Shown piece by piece: positions 47,891 through 60,723 of a stretch of 64,000 nt of DNA. The notes under the pieces are model-generated. The model searched no databases. It saw only the letters and a program-made list of their open reading frames with translations, and was not told where the DNA came from. This stretch comes from Nageia nagi (lineage: Eukaryota; Pinophyta). How positions within the stretch are numbered: position 1 is the first letter of the stretch; the number at the start of each line of letters is the position of its first letter. The stretch covers positions 13,888,001 to 13,952,000 of the forward strand of contig JBITNC010000002.1 of NCBI GenBank assembly GCA_050084985.1. Reading direction: 5' to 3'. The translations under genes and the position numbers were made by a program.

Positions 47891-48421
47891 TAACACTTTC
47901 TTATAGGCTTCTATAATCTAAATAATAGAAGAAGAAATCAAGAATCCAACATCGTTAACAATGTACTGACTATTTCTACGTTGCCCACAATAAACACCTC
48001 ATTGAAATTCCATCTTAAAAAAGAATATCTTTTCTGTTACAAGGCATGAATGTAAGTGTGATAGTTTTTTGAGTATCAAAAATAACAAAATAACCACATT
48101 CATGATTGAAATTATATAAGGGGCAATAAGGCATCTTCCACCTCTAGCATTAGATGTGAAACCATAGAGCTACCAGATAGTAGATTCATTTTAAAGATAC
48201 AAACAACACTATTCATGGAGAGACACACTTTTTCAAATTTTATCTTGGTTGCACCATTCAAGGACCTTTCCTTGGGCATTCAAGTCAAAAGGGGACAGCA
48301 AGGGACCCTCATTTTCATCATCTACAACAAATGATATGTAGCAAAAGAGTTCAAAGTTCTCAAAAAAAATTCTTTTGTACTTCTTCTTTAGACATGTAAT
48401 TTCATTGCTTCAATCACACCT
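47891..48421 (+). other. Coding-like 3' region of element D, unknown
   Basis: A weak plus-strand frame near 48230-48390 reads ILVAPFKDLSLGIQVKRGQQ, then GTLIFIIYN. It is loosely reminiscent of the tail of element A near 19790 (GTCVIYDI). I cannot assign a function. Confidence 0.25.
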
Positions 48422-48437
48422 CCAAAGAGGGGCAAAA
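48422..48437 (+). other. Polypurine tract of element D
   Basis: CCAAAGAGGGGCAAAA directly precedes the 3' LTR. Confidence 0.9.
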
Positions 48438-49060
48438 TGTAGATGCTTAAAATTGAATTATTATTTATTAAATAATTCATTTTAGAGCATCAATAATATG
48501 TAATGTAAATAAGGGGTTTAAACAATACCCAAATCTATGTAATTTATGTAATGGACCCTTGTACTATGTACAAGGGGTCAAAAGGGCCTATGTCATGTAA
48601 AGAGAAATAATCTCAACATTGAGGGATGTTGTTATATAAAGACATAAAACATAATCTAAAAGGTTCACAGGAGAGAGCAACGATGAGGATCCTAAAGAGA
48701 TTCTAGCAAATGTTATATCACTTTGGTATGCACATATATTATTCCTAAAATATATCTTATGTTCATGATCTGATGAATCTTTCGTTCTCTGATCGCTACA
48801 TTTTTTTATTGCATCTATATTATTGCCTATTTTAGGCTGCTAATGACATAGCTCTCTTGGGCCACTAACGGTGTATGCTTGAATGAATGTATGCTCGCAT
48901 TTTATGGATAACATTCTTAATAAGTTAAGCATGTGATTTAATTAAAGGTAATATATCTCCATTATCTGTTATTGCCATATTTTTTATATATGCGATAATA
49001 AAATAATTGTAGATCAATAGTGCATCATTATCGTTATTTATGCATTATTTTGAGTTTACA
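48438..49060 (+). repeat. 3' LTR of element D
   Basis: 623 bp, TGTAGATGCT to GAGTTTACA, TATA box at 48633. Followed by CTTAG. Confidence 0.96.
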
Positions 49061-49065
49061 CTTAG
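49061..49065. repeat. Right target-site duplication of element D (CTTAG)
   Basis: Exact match to 40364-40368. Confidence 0.93.
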
Positions 49066-49316
49066 GATGTATTATTTCCCATCATGCTTTAATCGTTATT
49101 GATTGCAAAAGCCAAAAGAAGTATGCATGATCATAAATGAAGCAATTATGATTGTCATTAACCTAAGATAATCTTTATGCCTCTCTATTAAACAATGAAG
49201 TTGTGAGTTATATGATGCTTACACAATAAAAGTCTTATTTCATTAATTAATCAAATTCTACTAGGTTTTGAACTATTTTTCATCGTCATCACCTAACAAT
49301 ATAAAAAGGGGTAAAA
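49066..49316 (+). mobile_element. Element F, 3' end and polypurine tract
   Basis: Non-coding continuation of 39282-40368 after element D is removed. It ends in a polypurine tract, AAAAAGGGGTAAAA (49303-49316), just before an LTR start. Confidence 0.65.
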
Positions 49317-50038
49317 TGTAGACACCTAAAATACACATCTTTGCCTTAGGTGTCAAGTGTTTGTAGTCATATATAATTGCTAGCCATTTAACCGTAGTCT
49401 TTAGACATTGTCATGACCATTGGTAACCCAAAACTTTCTAATATATATATATAAAGGTTATGAAGATATCTTTTGCCACCTTTATAACCTAATTCATGTT
49501 TAGTTACAAATACCAATTCCAAAAAAGCCTCTTACGAAGTCGTTAGGTTGTATAGCAACTTCTCATTCAACTCAAAACTAAACCCTAACCCCATGTCCAT
49601 CAACTAACCCTACTTAGACTACTTGATGGTCTATAAATAAGGAGCATTTCTCACCCAAATGGAGATATTTCTTCAAGTATTATTATGTTATTGAAATGCT
49701 TCTAGGTACTTTTGATGTGATATAATGCTACAAGGAATTCTATATAATTCTTTATCATGATTTCTTACATGAAAATTCCTTATCCTTTTCTACTTTTATT
49801 TGATTTAGATTATAACTTTTATTTTTAATATGCATTGTGATAATTATTTGTATCGATTAATATTTTAGATTAAAGTAATTATTATTATGTTATTTAAATT
49901 TATTTATGTTTTTTATAATATTATAAAAAAATAAAGATAAAAATATTGTAAACAAATATGTTAATATTTTATCCTTTAACATGTATGTTTATTTGTGTAT
50001 ATATATATTATATTACAACTAATTATTTGATTGTTACA
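49317..50038 (+). repeat. 3' LTR of element F
   Basis: Begins TGTAGACACCTAAAATAC, sharing the terminal motif of the other Tat LTRs here. It has a TATA-like ctataaataagg at 49631-49642, and probably ends TTGTTACA at 50038, where base composition changes abruptly. No 5' copy is in the window, so the right boundary is inferred. Confidence 0.65.
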
Positions 50039-51960
50039 AACGATTATAAGTTCTAAAATGATGGTTTTCAAACCAAAAAATTTGTGGATGCAAAAGCCAG
50101 GTATCGAAAATGTATACCATCGCGAATAATGCGATTTTAAACAAAACCGTAGAATTTGCGGCATTAAAAATAAACGAGACAGAGACTTAATTTTTCAACT
50201 GGTACTGATTGTGAAGTAAATTATGTCAAAAAATTGGCGGAAAGTTATTCATTACATAGCCTGGGCGTTTATTATCTTTGAGTTGCGTACGGTTGAAAAT
50301 TGGTGGAAAAGGTTCCTATTGGTAATAGCCTAATAGGTGTTGTGCTAGAATCCGATTGATTTTGTTGATTTATCTCATTTGAGGTATAAACGTTCAAAAT
50401 TTACAGGATAAACACAACGCCTCCAAAATATTATTTCGAACAGCGATAGCTTCGAACGTATTTGGCTGTGATCTCTCGTTTGTAATCCGTTTCCCAACCG
50501 CACAAAGCTTGTTATCCAATTTGTTATCAGCGTGTATAAGTTGCAATTATTTGAATTTGCTATTCATTGCACAATTTCCAGCACAGATGCTTTTGAATCT
50601 GGACTTGCCCAGATGCTTTCTCTTCGCACAGTCGGATAGCGAGTACCCATCAAGACTCCGCTCGGCACACCGCCACCAGCTTCCGTTCCTCTTCGAGAGC
50701 TTCCATAATTATTATACTCATTGTTTTCATCATCGTTCGGGCCCCATTTTCCTTTTTGGTTGGTTTATGGTTATCGAATTCGGTAGTTTCGTCTCTCATG
50801 GCATTGCATTTGGTAGTAATTTTCCTCTTACGCTACGTACAAATAGGTCATAGACGATAAATCCCTAAATATCCATCTGTATACTTAATCTACAAATTAT
50901 TCAAGCCCTTGTTTACGAATTTCTCCGTCTTGTTGTGCACCAGCAGTTAGACGAAATAGAGGGCTTATGCCAGCGAACCCAAATGCAGTAGTTTGCATTT
51001 TCTCCCTTCAAATTCAATCTACTATCATATAAAGGACGTACGATCTTTTAATGGGGATTAAACCATGGTCGAATCAGACGGTGATGTCCCATTCCAATCC
51101 AGCGATATGTAGATAAGGCAGAAGGCTGAATGCGATTTACTTTGACTTATTCCGACATATTCCTGCTTCTGCTAGCCATTAAGGTTAATACAGGGGAGAG
51201 GACCCACTAGTTGTGCACCTTAACTTCACCCTTCTTAAAAATTGACTTGAATTGCTCTAAATTTTTTGCAGCTTCTTCCTTAGTTGTTTGACTAAGGTTT
51301 CAATCATCATCACCAAATCAGGGTCTTGTAGGATCTCTAATTTCCAAATTAATTTCTTCCTACGAGCTCGTATCATATTCTTTAAGGATAAACTTTAAGC
51401 AAAGTAGGCCAAAAACTACCCCGGCCCCCGCTCGCCCCACCCCCCTTCCCCGGCCTTCTGTACTGTATCCTGGCCATAGCCTGTGGAATTAGAGGTCCAT
51501 GACTTGACTCCAATAGGCTAGCGGTCAGCGAACAGTGACACCCATTGAATGCGAAACAGCATAAAAAAAACCTTGAAATAACACCTAACCAAATCCATAC
51601 CACGCAATATGCATGCCGTACTCTTCGCACCTGTGAACGAGTGACCCATGATCGCCGGTTTGCTCGGGAAGTCCACCGGTATCTCAGTCCAGGTCTGAGC
51701 TGGCGGCGTCCCGGTTACTGCCTGTCAATGTCTGTTTTGAAGGGCTTTTGGCTTAAAGAATACATTTCTCTCCACACATTTTCGCCTTTCTATTGGAATG
51801 ATGCGACATGTTAGCAGTGAAAATAGGTCTATTCCAAGAAAGAACTCCACGAACGATTTGGCATGACGCGACTAAAGTAAACAGAGAGTGTGTTACTTTT
51901 CACTGAATATAATTTAAAAAAAGCATACTGGTTTTGGTGGGAGGCTTCTCTAGAGGGAGG
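50039..51960. other. CpG-rich, low-copy-looking island
   Basis: I count roughly 75-80 CpG dinucleotides here, far denser than the surrounding retroelements. GC rises to a short C-rich tract at 51418-51455. No stop-riddled polymerase-like frame is present. The open frames on either strand (50509-50853 plus, 51382-51630 minus) show no recognisable protein. This is the only sizeable stretch that seems to have escaped long-term cytosine methylation. It may be a remnant promoter, exon or other host sequence. Confidence 0.55.
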
Positions 51961-52179
51961 CCTTAGTGGAGAAGGCTTTAAGTGACCCATGGGGATGTAA
52001 GGGAAAAGTCAATTATACCTCAATTGGGTTTCCTAAGTTTCAATAGGAATGTTTATACCATTTTAATTCTCTATGGATTCCATTTTTAGTTATTTTATTA
52101 TTTTTGTTAGAAGAGAATTGTGAGTTTATAAAATATGGAGTTTAATAACAAAGTTTACATGGTTTGAAATGAAAATTTA
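51961..52179. other. Short transition, nothing recognised
   Basis: AT-rich sequence that may be the 3' untranslated end of the minus-strand LINE remnant. Confidence 0.3.
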
Positions 52180-53080
52180 TTGAAAGAGGAGAGTAAGAAA
52201 TTAGCTCAAATTTCTTCAAGGAAATCAATCTTTGGATGTTTATGGGAATAGGTCCATTATTGTAGTGATGCCTCTCCTTAGATTTTTTATGTATGGACCC
52301 ATGAGATTTGGTAAGTTATGACAAGAGATTATGACAAATTCATGCAATTAAAGGAGAGACCTTTCTAAGTCTTGACCATTGCATCGTAACCAAAGTTTAA
52401 TCTTCTCCCAAGCTTGCCAGATATTCTTGATTACAAAGGAGCCTATTATATTTAATTGCAACAAGTGTTGTGATAAGGAAAGGGAGGTCAAGACCTCTCT
52501 AATGCTTCCCATCCATGGGGTTCTCATTACTATACAATGTATGACTACAACATTTTAGGCTTTCTCATCGTATAGAGCTTGAATAATTTATTTATCATAA
52601 AGTGCAAGTCCTTGACATCGATAATCAAGAAGGCCTAGCCCACCATGGCTATTTGGGAGGCAACACAAATCCTACACTACTTTGTGAAACCTAAAGTTAC
52701 TTCTAAAGGAAGTCCAAAGGAAATCTCTAAGAAGTTTCTTATGCTTCATAGAACAATTTTGGGATGGCATCCAATAAAAATAATAATAAACATGGGTAGA
52801 CGCTAATACTTTAGAACACATTTGGAATTTCCCTACAAGTAAAAGGTTCTTAATAGACTAGTAGATAATTTTTTCCACCTTAGCAAGAATAAATCTCCAT
52901 AGCTTCACTAGGGTTCTATTGAAAGCTAAGGGTATTCCTAAAAATCATAATATTTTCCAATTATATATCCATTTCCACTAATATTGGTTAAGTTAGGGAT
53001 GTATTGGGTCTATAGTAGGGTGATACCACTGAATTTTTTCCATTGAATGGAAGAGCTTAGACCCAACCATAAAGTGTCCA
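52180..53080 (-). pseudogene. L1-type LINE reverse transcriptase, C-terminal remnant
   Basis: On the minus strand: FLGIPLAFNRTLVKLW (52945-52900), ILAKVEKIIY*SIKNLLL, VGKFQMCSKVLASTHVYYY, HKKLLRDFLWTSFRSN, WDLCCLPNSHGGLGLLDYR, then LALYDK*IIQALYDEKA. This is the segment of L1-type non-LTR retrotransposons that begins YLGIPLG and ends in GGLG followed by ALL.KW. No catalytic YADD part is included, so it is a 5'-truncated or broken copy. Several Trp and Gln positions have become stops. Confidence 0.8.
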
Positions 53081-54013
53081 AATTGAAGAAAATTTATTTC
53101 CTACATGTTAATGTTGTAATGTTTTATGGATAAAAATAAAACAAATGCACGTGAACTTCCACTTTTGCATCTCTCCATTTTAACTTGTAACATATAATTG
53201 AGACATTAATGTCTCCTTTTACTCCTTGCAGTAGTACAATAAGAGATACAATCAAATTTGGTTGATGGATCCTTCATGTGGATGAGCATGTCCAGTCACT
53301 TCTTTAGCTGCAACACTCCATGGCATATAGTACCCTTGTGTAGTGCCATTATCCCTTTTATAAACTCCATTACAACACACATCCGTGATAGTTTCCCATT
53401 CAATGCATTAGTGGAGTTAATTTTCAATATATGATTGATTTCAACACAATCATCGTTTATAGTTGCAGTTCATATTAGTAATAATCCTTTGAATAGGAAG
53501 TAAGAGCCTCCTTCACTTTTGATGTAGAGAGTGCATAGAATCGCTATTGCAAGACAATTTCATTTTTGCTTACCAAATGCAATCTTGTGAAGCCTACAAG
53601 AGCTACATAGATGAATCCCTTTGTGGTTCACAAGATGAGGTTTTGTAACTCACAACAGATATATTTAGAGTTAGCCTTGTAACTATTCAATCCTTCATGG
53701 ATTTATTGGGGATCCTTGAGGTCTATCCAAATGATGATTATTTTGATCCTTACAGTAGTAGTGTGGCAATTATCTTTTAGCCCACTGAGAAGACCATAAC
53801 ATTTTCCTTTCGTGCATGATAATGTTATATGACATAGTTGCACTAAACCAACATCTTATGTATGTGAAGATTTGAAGCATGTGCTCTTTCATTTAAAGAA
53901 GTATATAACATTATTTTAAGAATTGTATCAATCAACAATATATATATAGAAAGAGAGAGAGATTGGGCCAAAACTCTTATTTAAGGCTATGTGGTGTGTT
54001 TTCCATTTCCAAG
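53081..54013. other. Unassigned stretch upstream of element B
   Basis: No domain recognised on either strand. A short (TA)n plus (AG)n run lies at 53940-53962. It ends at the TG of element B's LTR; the 5 bases before it are CCAAG. Confidence 0.35.
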
Positions 54014-54927
54014 TGTAGACACCTAAAAATGACCCTCATTCAAAAACTAGATGGCAAGGGCGCTTAGAAATGATGTATAAACGTAAACAACTAACTTAAG
54101 GTAAAACACTAGCAATTGGATACTGATCATTAATGATCAAATCCAATCATTGATGTTTGATCCTAATTGTTAATGATTTTATACATAGTAAAGTTAAATA
54201 TGGTTTCAATCTCATAGTCATCCAAAGCTTAAACTAGAGGATCACACAGGTTGTCATGCTTATCCTCCAATCTATTAAATAATGACCAAGGCCAACTTTA
54301 AGAATTGGATAGGATTTGACCCCCCAATTCGTAGCCCTAAAATTGGACAACCCAACAAACTCCAAAAAATATAAATAAATCCTCTACCATTGAGCAAAGG
54401 GACCCTCCTACCGAGTAAAATTATGCTACCAGATTACCTTTTGAGACTAGTGTAAGCTTGCTTTATGATATTATCGAATTACTATGATTATTATATGTTT
54501 CATGATTTTGTGAGTAGGTATGTTTGATGTATTATTTAGCATGTGTGTAGGGTCTGCAGGTGCTAAAACTTGGAGCTATTGAAACACATCAAATCAAGAG
54601 TAGACCAAATTGAATATTCAAAGCTAAAGAATCGATAAAAAGTGAAGTTAAATCAACTATACCCATTAAGTACATAAATGCCAACAATCCAAATTGAATG
54701 CCAGTGATTGAGGTGAAACACTGAAGATTGTAGTCTAGTCACTAGCGACTCCATTAGAAAGCTTAAAAGGCTAAAATTACATTTTGTACACAAGCCCTTT
54801 CAAACAAGGCATTAGATCGCATGATCCACATTGTAAAATTGAGGTTATCCTGAAAAGTAATAAAATATGCATTAGTATTAAGTGTGTGCTTGTCTTATCT
54901 GCCTAAAGGTTGCTTTTTGGGTTAACA
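54014..54927 (+). repeat. 5' LTR of element B
   Basis: 914 bp, TGTAGACACCTAAAAATG to GGGTTAACA, with a TATA box (tataaata) at 54370. Its boundary is set by the primer site and by the shared LTR start motif. Confidence 0.8.
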
Positions 54928-54931
54928 TTTT

Positions 54932-54950
54932 TGGTTTTAGAAGGAGGGCC
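54932..54950 (+). other. Primer-binding site of element B
   Basis: TGGTTTTAGAAGGAGGG, equivalent to 8049-8066 in element A. Confidence 0.65.
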
Positions 54951-56737
54951 CCTCGCATACAAATGATATCAGAAATCATACTTAGGGGTTCTTCTTTGAA
55001 TCATTATAGTCTGTTATCTTCTATATCTTGTGGTTTCCAACATTTTATCTTATTTTGTTATTTTGTATTTTTTCAAGTTTCTATAGAATCATCAACAACT
55101 CAATATCGGACATCGATGATCTATATAAAATGTTATCGATTCATTTAGAACATTAGTGATTCTAAAATAGGGGTAAAATTCTTATCTTTCATCAATACAA
55201 CAAATGTAATGTAGGCACTAAATCTAAAATTGGGAATGAACCATTTTTCTATGATCTCTTCGCTTAGAGTGCATATAGAAATGGGTAGAATAAATTATAG
55301 GATGCATTCAATTACATGTAGTTAAAGTTTAGTTCATTTTTTCTTTCTTTTGTTTGTTGGGTTGGGGTTTCTTTTATTACATGTATAAAACTTCCTCTAT
55401 CTTGACCACTTATGCTCTCCCTTTGTGCTTTCATGCGATCTTAGGTGACCAGAATGGGTTCGATAAGGAATAAGTAAATGAACTTTTTCATTTTCACACT
55501 ATCATTAATTCAATTAATGAATCTACACTAAGATACTTCCATCATTTAGAAGAAGTTAACAATCTTCATTAAACTTGAAAAAGAGCTTAAGGATAATGAA
55601 TCAAGTTTTAGGTAGTTAAGTACATTAAAGGAAAATTAACTTGGGGGGTTTCACTCTCACACTTAATACTTTCATTTGATGAGTAGGTTCTTACTTTTGC
55701 ACCTTTGGTGATCCTAAGCACTTTGAAAGAGTTGAATGAAAGGAGGAATTAATTCACTTTATTTTTGGAATTTACTTTACATTAATGCTCTTAGATGTCT
55801 GCCTTTACCACTATGAAAGGAGGTCTAAGGTTGATGTTACTCTAAGAGGGGTAAGTAAACTTCATTTAAATAAATTTACATACATTTAAAGGTTTCTTAC
55901 TTGTCTTCCCTTACCACTCCAAAAGGAGATCAAAGGTTGATGTTACTAGTAAGAAGAAGTAATTTATTTTACTTAAGTACTTCTAAAATTGGAAGGAGTC
56001 AATTAACCTCACATAATTTGGTTAATGAATTTATTTTAATTTAAAAAATAACTAAGAGGTACTAAAGAATAAGACTCATTTAATCAACATTTTGTTTGTA
56101 TCTCATTAACGAAAAGATAATAAATGGACATGTATAATTGGGAGGGTTAGGTTGCATACTCATACATATCTTGTTTTATTAGATCCATATTCATGATACC
56201 TTTCTAAAATAAACATCAATGAGTTGGATGTAATTACCAACCATTGAATCTTATATTATGTATCCAATAATCAAAATCATAAGCCTTAGAGCCAAGACCT
56301 AGAGATGAATATTGATTTCATAGGGTAAAAGCCATCACTTCCCATCGAACAACTATAAAAAAGAGACTACACTTGGATTTAATGATTGAGGTAGATCTTA
56401 GCAAAATTTCTCAAACCCCATTGCACCAAGGGGACCACTTTAAGTACCAAGTCGTGACTTCACCTTACACATCCTTTTAGGATAACCAACCTACCTTATT
56501 GAACACATGATTAGAAAATTAAGTTAGGAAAACTAAGTAAACATAAAAATAATCCAATCATATCATACACATAAATAATATTAATTAAATTTATTCAAAT
56601 TTAAATAAAGATAAACATATCAAAGATAAAAGCATGCATGTAGGATGTTTGTGCCTAGTTGTTTTCTCATAAACATAAAAAATATGTTTTATTTGCATTG
56701 TTTTATTTTTCATAATATATAGTTGAAAGTGAAAACA
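54951..56737 (+). other. Untranslated leader of element B
   Basis: Shares with the leader of A the tatgctctccc block (55409) and degenerate copies of ACCACTCTAAAAGGAGGTCA (55808 and 55914). Non-coding throughout. Confidence 0.65.
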
Positions 56738-59700
56738 ATGGTCCAAACTCGTTCTCAAAAATTATACAAGAATGACAGTTCCAAATCCTAGTTAATATAG
56801 GTGAAGGTAGTAGTATGGGACTTAGTAGGATTCCTTCACAACAATTAACACCTTCATAACAAATTCTTGAACCTTTACTTCGAGAATTCTATCTTGAAGA
56901 TTTGATTCAAAATATTGAACCTACATTAGGAGAACCTCATGAGGAGTTAGATAATTATCAATACATAGAAGAGCCCATTTTGCATGCAAATTTAACAAAT
57001 CCACAGACTAAATATGACTATGTATTGATAGAGGCTAGACAACATTTAACATAGTTGCACATACCTCCACCTTCTCCTCATATCCATAGTGTTCCTCTAC
57101 ATGGAACACACTATGAGTTAGATGAACTACCATTAGATACACCACCAAAATCTATTAAGTTGAATGAGCTAGGTGAGTTAGAACTCCCTTCAAGTATACA
57201 CACAGTTGATCCTATATTGCAAAGAGGATCTTTTAAGCCAAAATATATTTATCTCAAAGAATATAAACCTAAAAAATCACTCATACTTTCTTATGTAAGA
57301 AGAATAGATTACTCACCTTATACCATATCTAGAGAAATGCAAAAAGATTATGATAAGGTAAATCCATATGACAAGCCCTATATCTCAAAACTTAGAAGGA
57401 TTTACTACATATTACAATCCTTACCAATGTTTAAATCTTAATCAAAGGCCTTACATGGAGCTAGTTGAACCAACGGTTTATCCATAGTCATAGATTATAA
57501 ATTTTGAGAGTTTACCTTCCCAGAGACTGCCTAAATCCAGTAGCTCACAACAACAGTTACAAGTAATCCCTCCATACATGCATAAGAAAGTTAATGCATC
57601 TCTAACAATTGCATGTATATCAAGAAAGGATCATCAACATAACTTACAAGAATATGACCAAAACTTAATACAAGCTCAACAAAGATAGGAATTAGTAATA
57701 TTCACTAAAAAAACATCAAATTTTGATTCAAGAAATGTGGAATCTACAATCTTCTATGCAAGAATAAAATATTCAATTACAAAATCAACCTTAGGTCATA
57801 CCCCAAGTTCAGTACACTTTAGGTATGATGCAACAAGTTCAACCCCAAGTCATACCCCAGGTATAATATACTTTAGGTATGACTCAAGAAGTTCAATATC
57901 AAAAAATACCTTAATATCAATATACACTAGATATGCCTCAACAAGTCAAAATCTAATAAGGTCTCAAATCCAACAACAAAAAGGCATTTTGGATATTCAA
58001 CAAAAGGGAAAACAACCTATGTATCAAGGAAAAACAAGTACAACCCAAAATATAAGTCAACTAATATAAGCTAGAACTAGACCATAATCTCCTAGGGTTA
58101 GAGTACAATCTCTTAAGCCTCGATTATTATCATCTCAGAGATAAGGAATGCACCAAGATCCTTATCATGCTAGAAAATGAGAAGTTATATTGAAAAATAG
58201 GCAAGATCAAGCATATAAAGTTACTCCTTAGGTGTAAGATGGACAAAAAATTTATCAAGTACCTCATCAACAATATCCTCCTATGATTCCCCAATAACCT
58301 CAATCTCAAGTTAGGCTACTGAAGTATCAAGTTGTTTATCAATAGCCACAACCACAAGTTCAACTTCAAAGTCAAGTTAGACCATGTGAGTACTAAATTA
58401 TTCCATAACCAAAACCTTAGGTTAGACCACATGAGTACCAAATTATTCCACAACTTCAAACTCAGGTTAGACCACCTAAGTACCAAGTTATCTCGCAACT
58501 ATAGCCTCAGGTTAGACCATTAGAGTACCAAATTATCTTGCAACCTCAATCACAAGTTATATAGCTTGACTACTAAATTATTTTGTAGCCTCATCCATTA
58601 CAAGTTATGGGTGCTCCTCAATAAGTACAATAAATGCCATAAATTTAGCAACCATAACAACAAATAGTGCTTTATAATCAATGTTATTATGAGCAATCGT
58701 ATGAGCCCTCCCAAGGATATCAAGAAGAGAATAACCATATGAATGTAAATGATATTCAAGAAGAGAACCAACCATTAGAAACAATAATTAAAGAATATAG
58801 TGGTCTTTTGAAATGGTTAAAATAAATAGAGGAATAATTGCTTATATAAAACAAGAAAAATTTATTATACGAAATGATTTGTGGTGAGCCTATACATCCT
58901 AGTGTCCCTAAAAAGGATATTCCTTATAACTTTGAAATACTTAAGATAGAACCATTTAAAGGAAAATAATACCCAAAATAACATTTGAGAAGATTTAAAT
59001 ATTCAAGTTATTTGATTGCTAATGATGATGCATTAATGCTACATGTCTTTCCCATGATGCTTGTTGGAAAAGCCATGGATTGGTACAATAACTTGCTCGA
59101 ACATAGCATCAAGTCATATTCTCAGTTGGAAAATTTATTTTTACAACATTTTAGGATTAATATTAAGGATAAAACATTTATCACTGATCTTACAAGGTTA
59201 CAACAATTTCCAAATGAATCTATTAGTGATTTTGTTTCACGATGGAGAGTTGTGTTAACGAGTATGCCTTACACTCTACCTTAAGAGGAGTTAGTTAAAT
59301 TATTTAGTCAAGCTAATTGAGACCTATTGCTAGTATGCTGATTATTCAATAACATAAAATCTTTGAAGATGTTATTTCTCAAGCAGTCATTATTGAAAGA
59401 GTTAAAATTCAATATGAAGAAATTAAAGGTAAAAAAATGTGAAGGATATACAAAAAATAAACCTCCAACAGATAAAACATTACCAACAAATAAAGTCTCT
59501 ATTGCAAAAGAAAATGAACCAAGAAAAACACAAAAGGTTGAAAGGGAATATAGGCCAAGAATAAAGTACACATCTTTTTCATAATCTCTTTATGATATCT
59601 TGAAAAAGTTGTTAGATCATAACCTAATTACTTTACCTGAAGAAAGATCAAAAAGTGAGAAAACTAAGGAAAGTAAATGGTATAAAGTAGGCGAATTTTG

Positions 59701-59910
59701 TGACTTCCATTACCATAGGGGTAATGATACAAAAAAATGTAGGACCTTAAAAATTGTAGTTCAAGACTTAATTAAAAGTGGAAAGTTAGAAGTAGACAAC
59801 CCTATTGCTACTCCTAATCAAGATCTAGTAATCCATCAAAATCCTCTTCTCGACCATACTATGAATAATATTTCTTAGGATGCAAATGAAAAACACATAA
59901 ATAGAACCCT
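56738..59910 (+). pseudogene. Gag polyprotein, decayed (element B)
   Basis: Starts M-V-Q-T-R-S-Q-K-L-Y at 56738. A long N-terminal region includes the open stretch 57055-57441 and Gln/Pro-rich repeats at 57780-58620. The core reads HPSVPKKDIPYNFEILKIE, LRRFKYSSYLIANDDALML, MDWYNNLLEHSIKSY, FRINIKDKTFITDLTRLQQF, SRWRVVLTSMPYTLP, open from 58985 to 59284. The zinc motif near 59697-59755 is FCDFHYHRGNDTKKCRTLK, with GH again lost (GN). Confidence 0.88.
58331..58620. repeat. 45-bp tandem repeat encoding Gln/Pro-rich 15-mers
   Basis: The phrase gttagacca occurs at 58376, 58421, 58466 and 58511, exactly 45 bp apart, with degenerate copies on both sides. The ancestral unit reads approximately QVRPPEYQVIPQPQT; many of its Gln codons are now TAG. 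Confidence 0.92.
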
Positions 59911-60723
59911 AATGGTGCTATTTTTATTTCCATGATAAGTGTTTCCATAAGATCTTAAAAGATCCAAGGAAAATAGAGTGGTATATTAAACAATCAACAA
60001 GAGAGAATTAATATGTCATCTCTAATACCTAGGCCTCAACTTTTTAAAGTTTTAGTTAAGGGTGCATTACAATAGAATTTGAAAATTTCACAAGTGAAAC
60101 TATCCTTGTTCAATCTATTACAATAGTCTAAATATCATAGAGATGCAATGAATCATATATTACAAAAGATTGAAATGGATATTAATGATCCTAAAAGTTT
60201 TGTAACTTTTGTAGGGAACATCAAAATGATCCAAAAACCTTTAATACATTTTATGACCATGAGATAAAATATTGGAAGAACACATTAGGGTTTGATCACC
60301 ACTACATATTGTTGCTAATGTTGATGGGAAAATGTTTAAGAGGATTTTGATTAATAAGGGATCAACTATAAACACTGCATTCCTAAAGTTGAATATCACT
60401 TTTTTGCACATCAATAAACCTATTTTATAATTGAAAGCATTTAATGATGCTCTTTATCCAACTATATGATCAATCTTTGTACACATTACAATGGGCTCAA
60501 AAATAGTTCAAACTATGTTACAAGTTATTGAAGGTGAAATCACACAGTATAACATTCTTTTAGGTAGACCATGGATTAAGGAAATGCAATGTGTGCCTTT
60601 GACATATCATAATTCTTTAAAATATATTCATGAAGGTGTGGTACATTGTGTTCATAGAGATTATAATCTAGATTCACATTCACTACTACATTTTAATGAT
60701 TTTGCATCATACAATGAGTCATA
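59911..60723 (+). pseudogene. Aspartic protease, decayed (element B)
   Basis: Reads KMFKRILINKGSTINT, where the catalytic Asp of LIDEGST is Asn (ILINKGS), then VIEGEITQYNILLGRPWIKEM, intact, and VPLTYHNSLKYIHEGVV. It aligns with the protease of element A throughout. Confidence 0.85.

Larger units (their letters stand above)
40369..49060 (+). mobile_element. Element D: 8.7-kb Tat-lineage Ty3/gypsy retrotransposon
   Basis: Complete by structure: paired 623-bp LTRs, exact 5-bp target duplications, gag, protease, reverse transcriptase, two RNases H, integrase, 191-bp tandem repeats and a polypurine tract. The LTRs differ at roughly 10 percent of sites by eye. It is inserted in the 3' region of element F, whose own LTR follows at 49317. 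It carries no PMD gene, unlike A and F. Confidence 0.95.

Noticed and set aside
50509-50853. 114-codon plus-strand open frame in the CpG-rich island
   Set aside because: No recognisable domain. The length is unremarkable in a GC-richer stretch and there is no supporting homologous frame.
51382-51630. 82-codon minus-strand frame over a C-rich tract
   Set aside because: Composition-driven Gly/Arg-rich sequence with no motif.
58331-58620. 45-bp periodic repeats as a CRISPR array
   Set aside because: There are no distinct spacers. The repeats are contiguous, degenerate and in frame with gag, in a eukaryotic retroelement.
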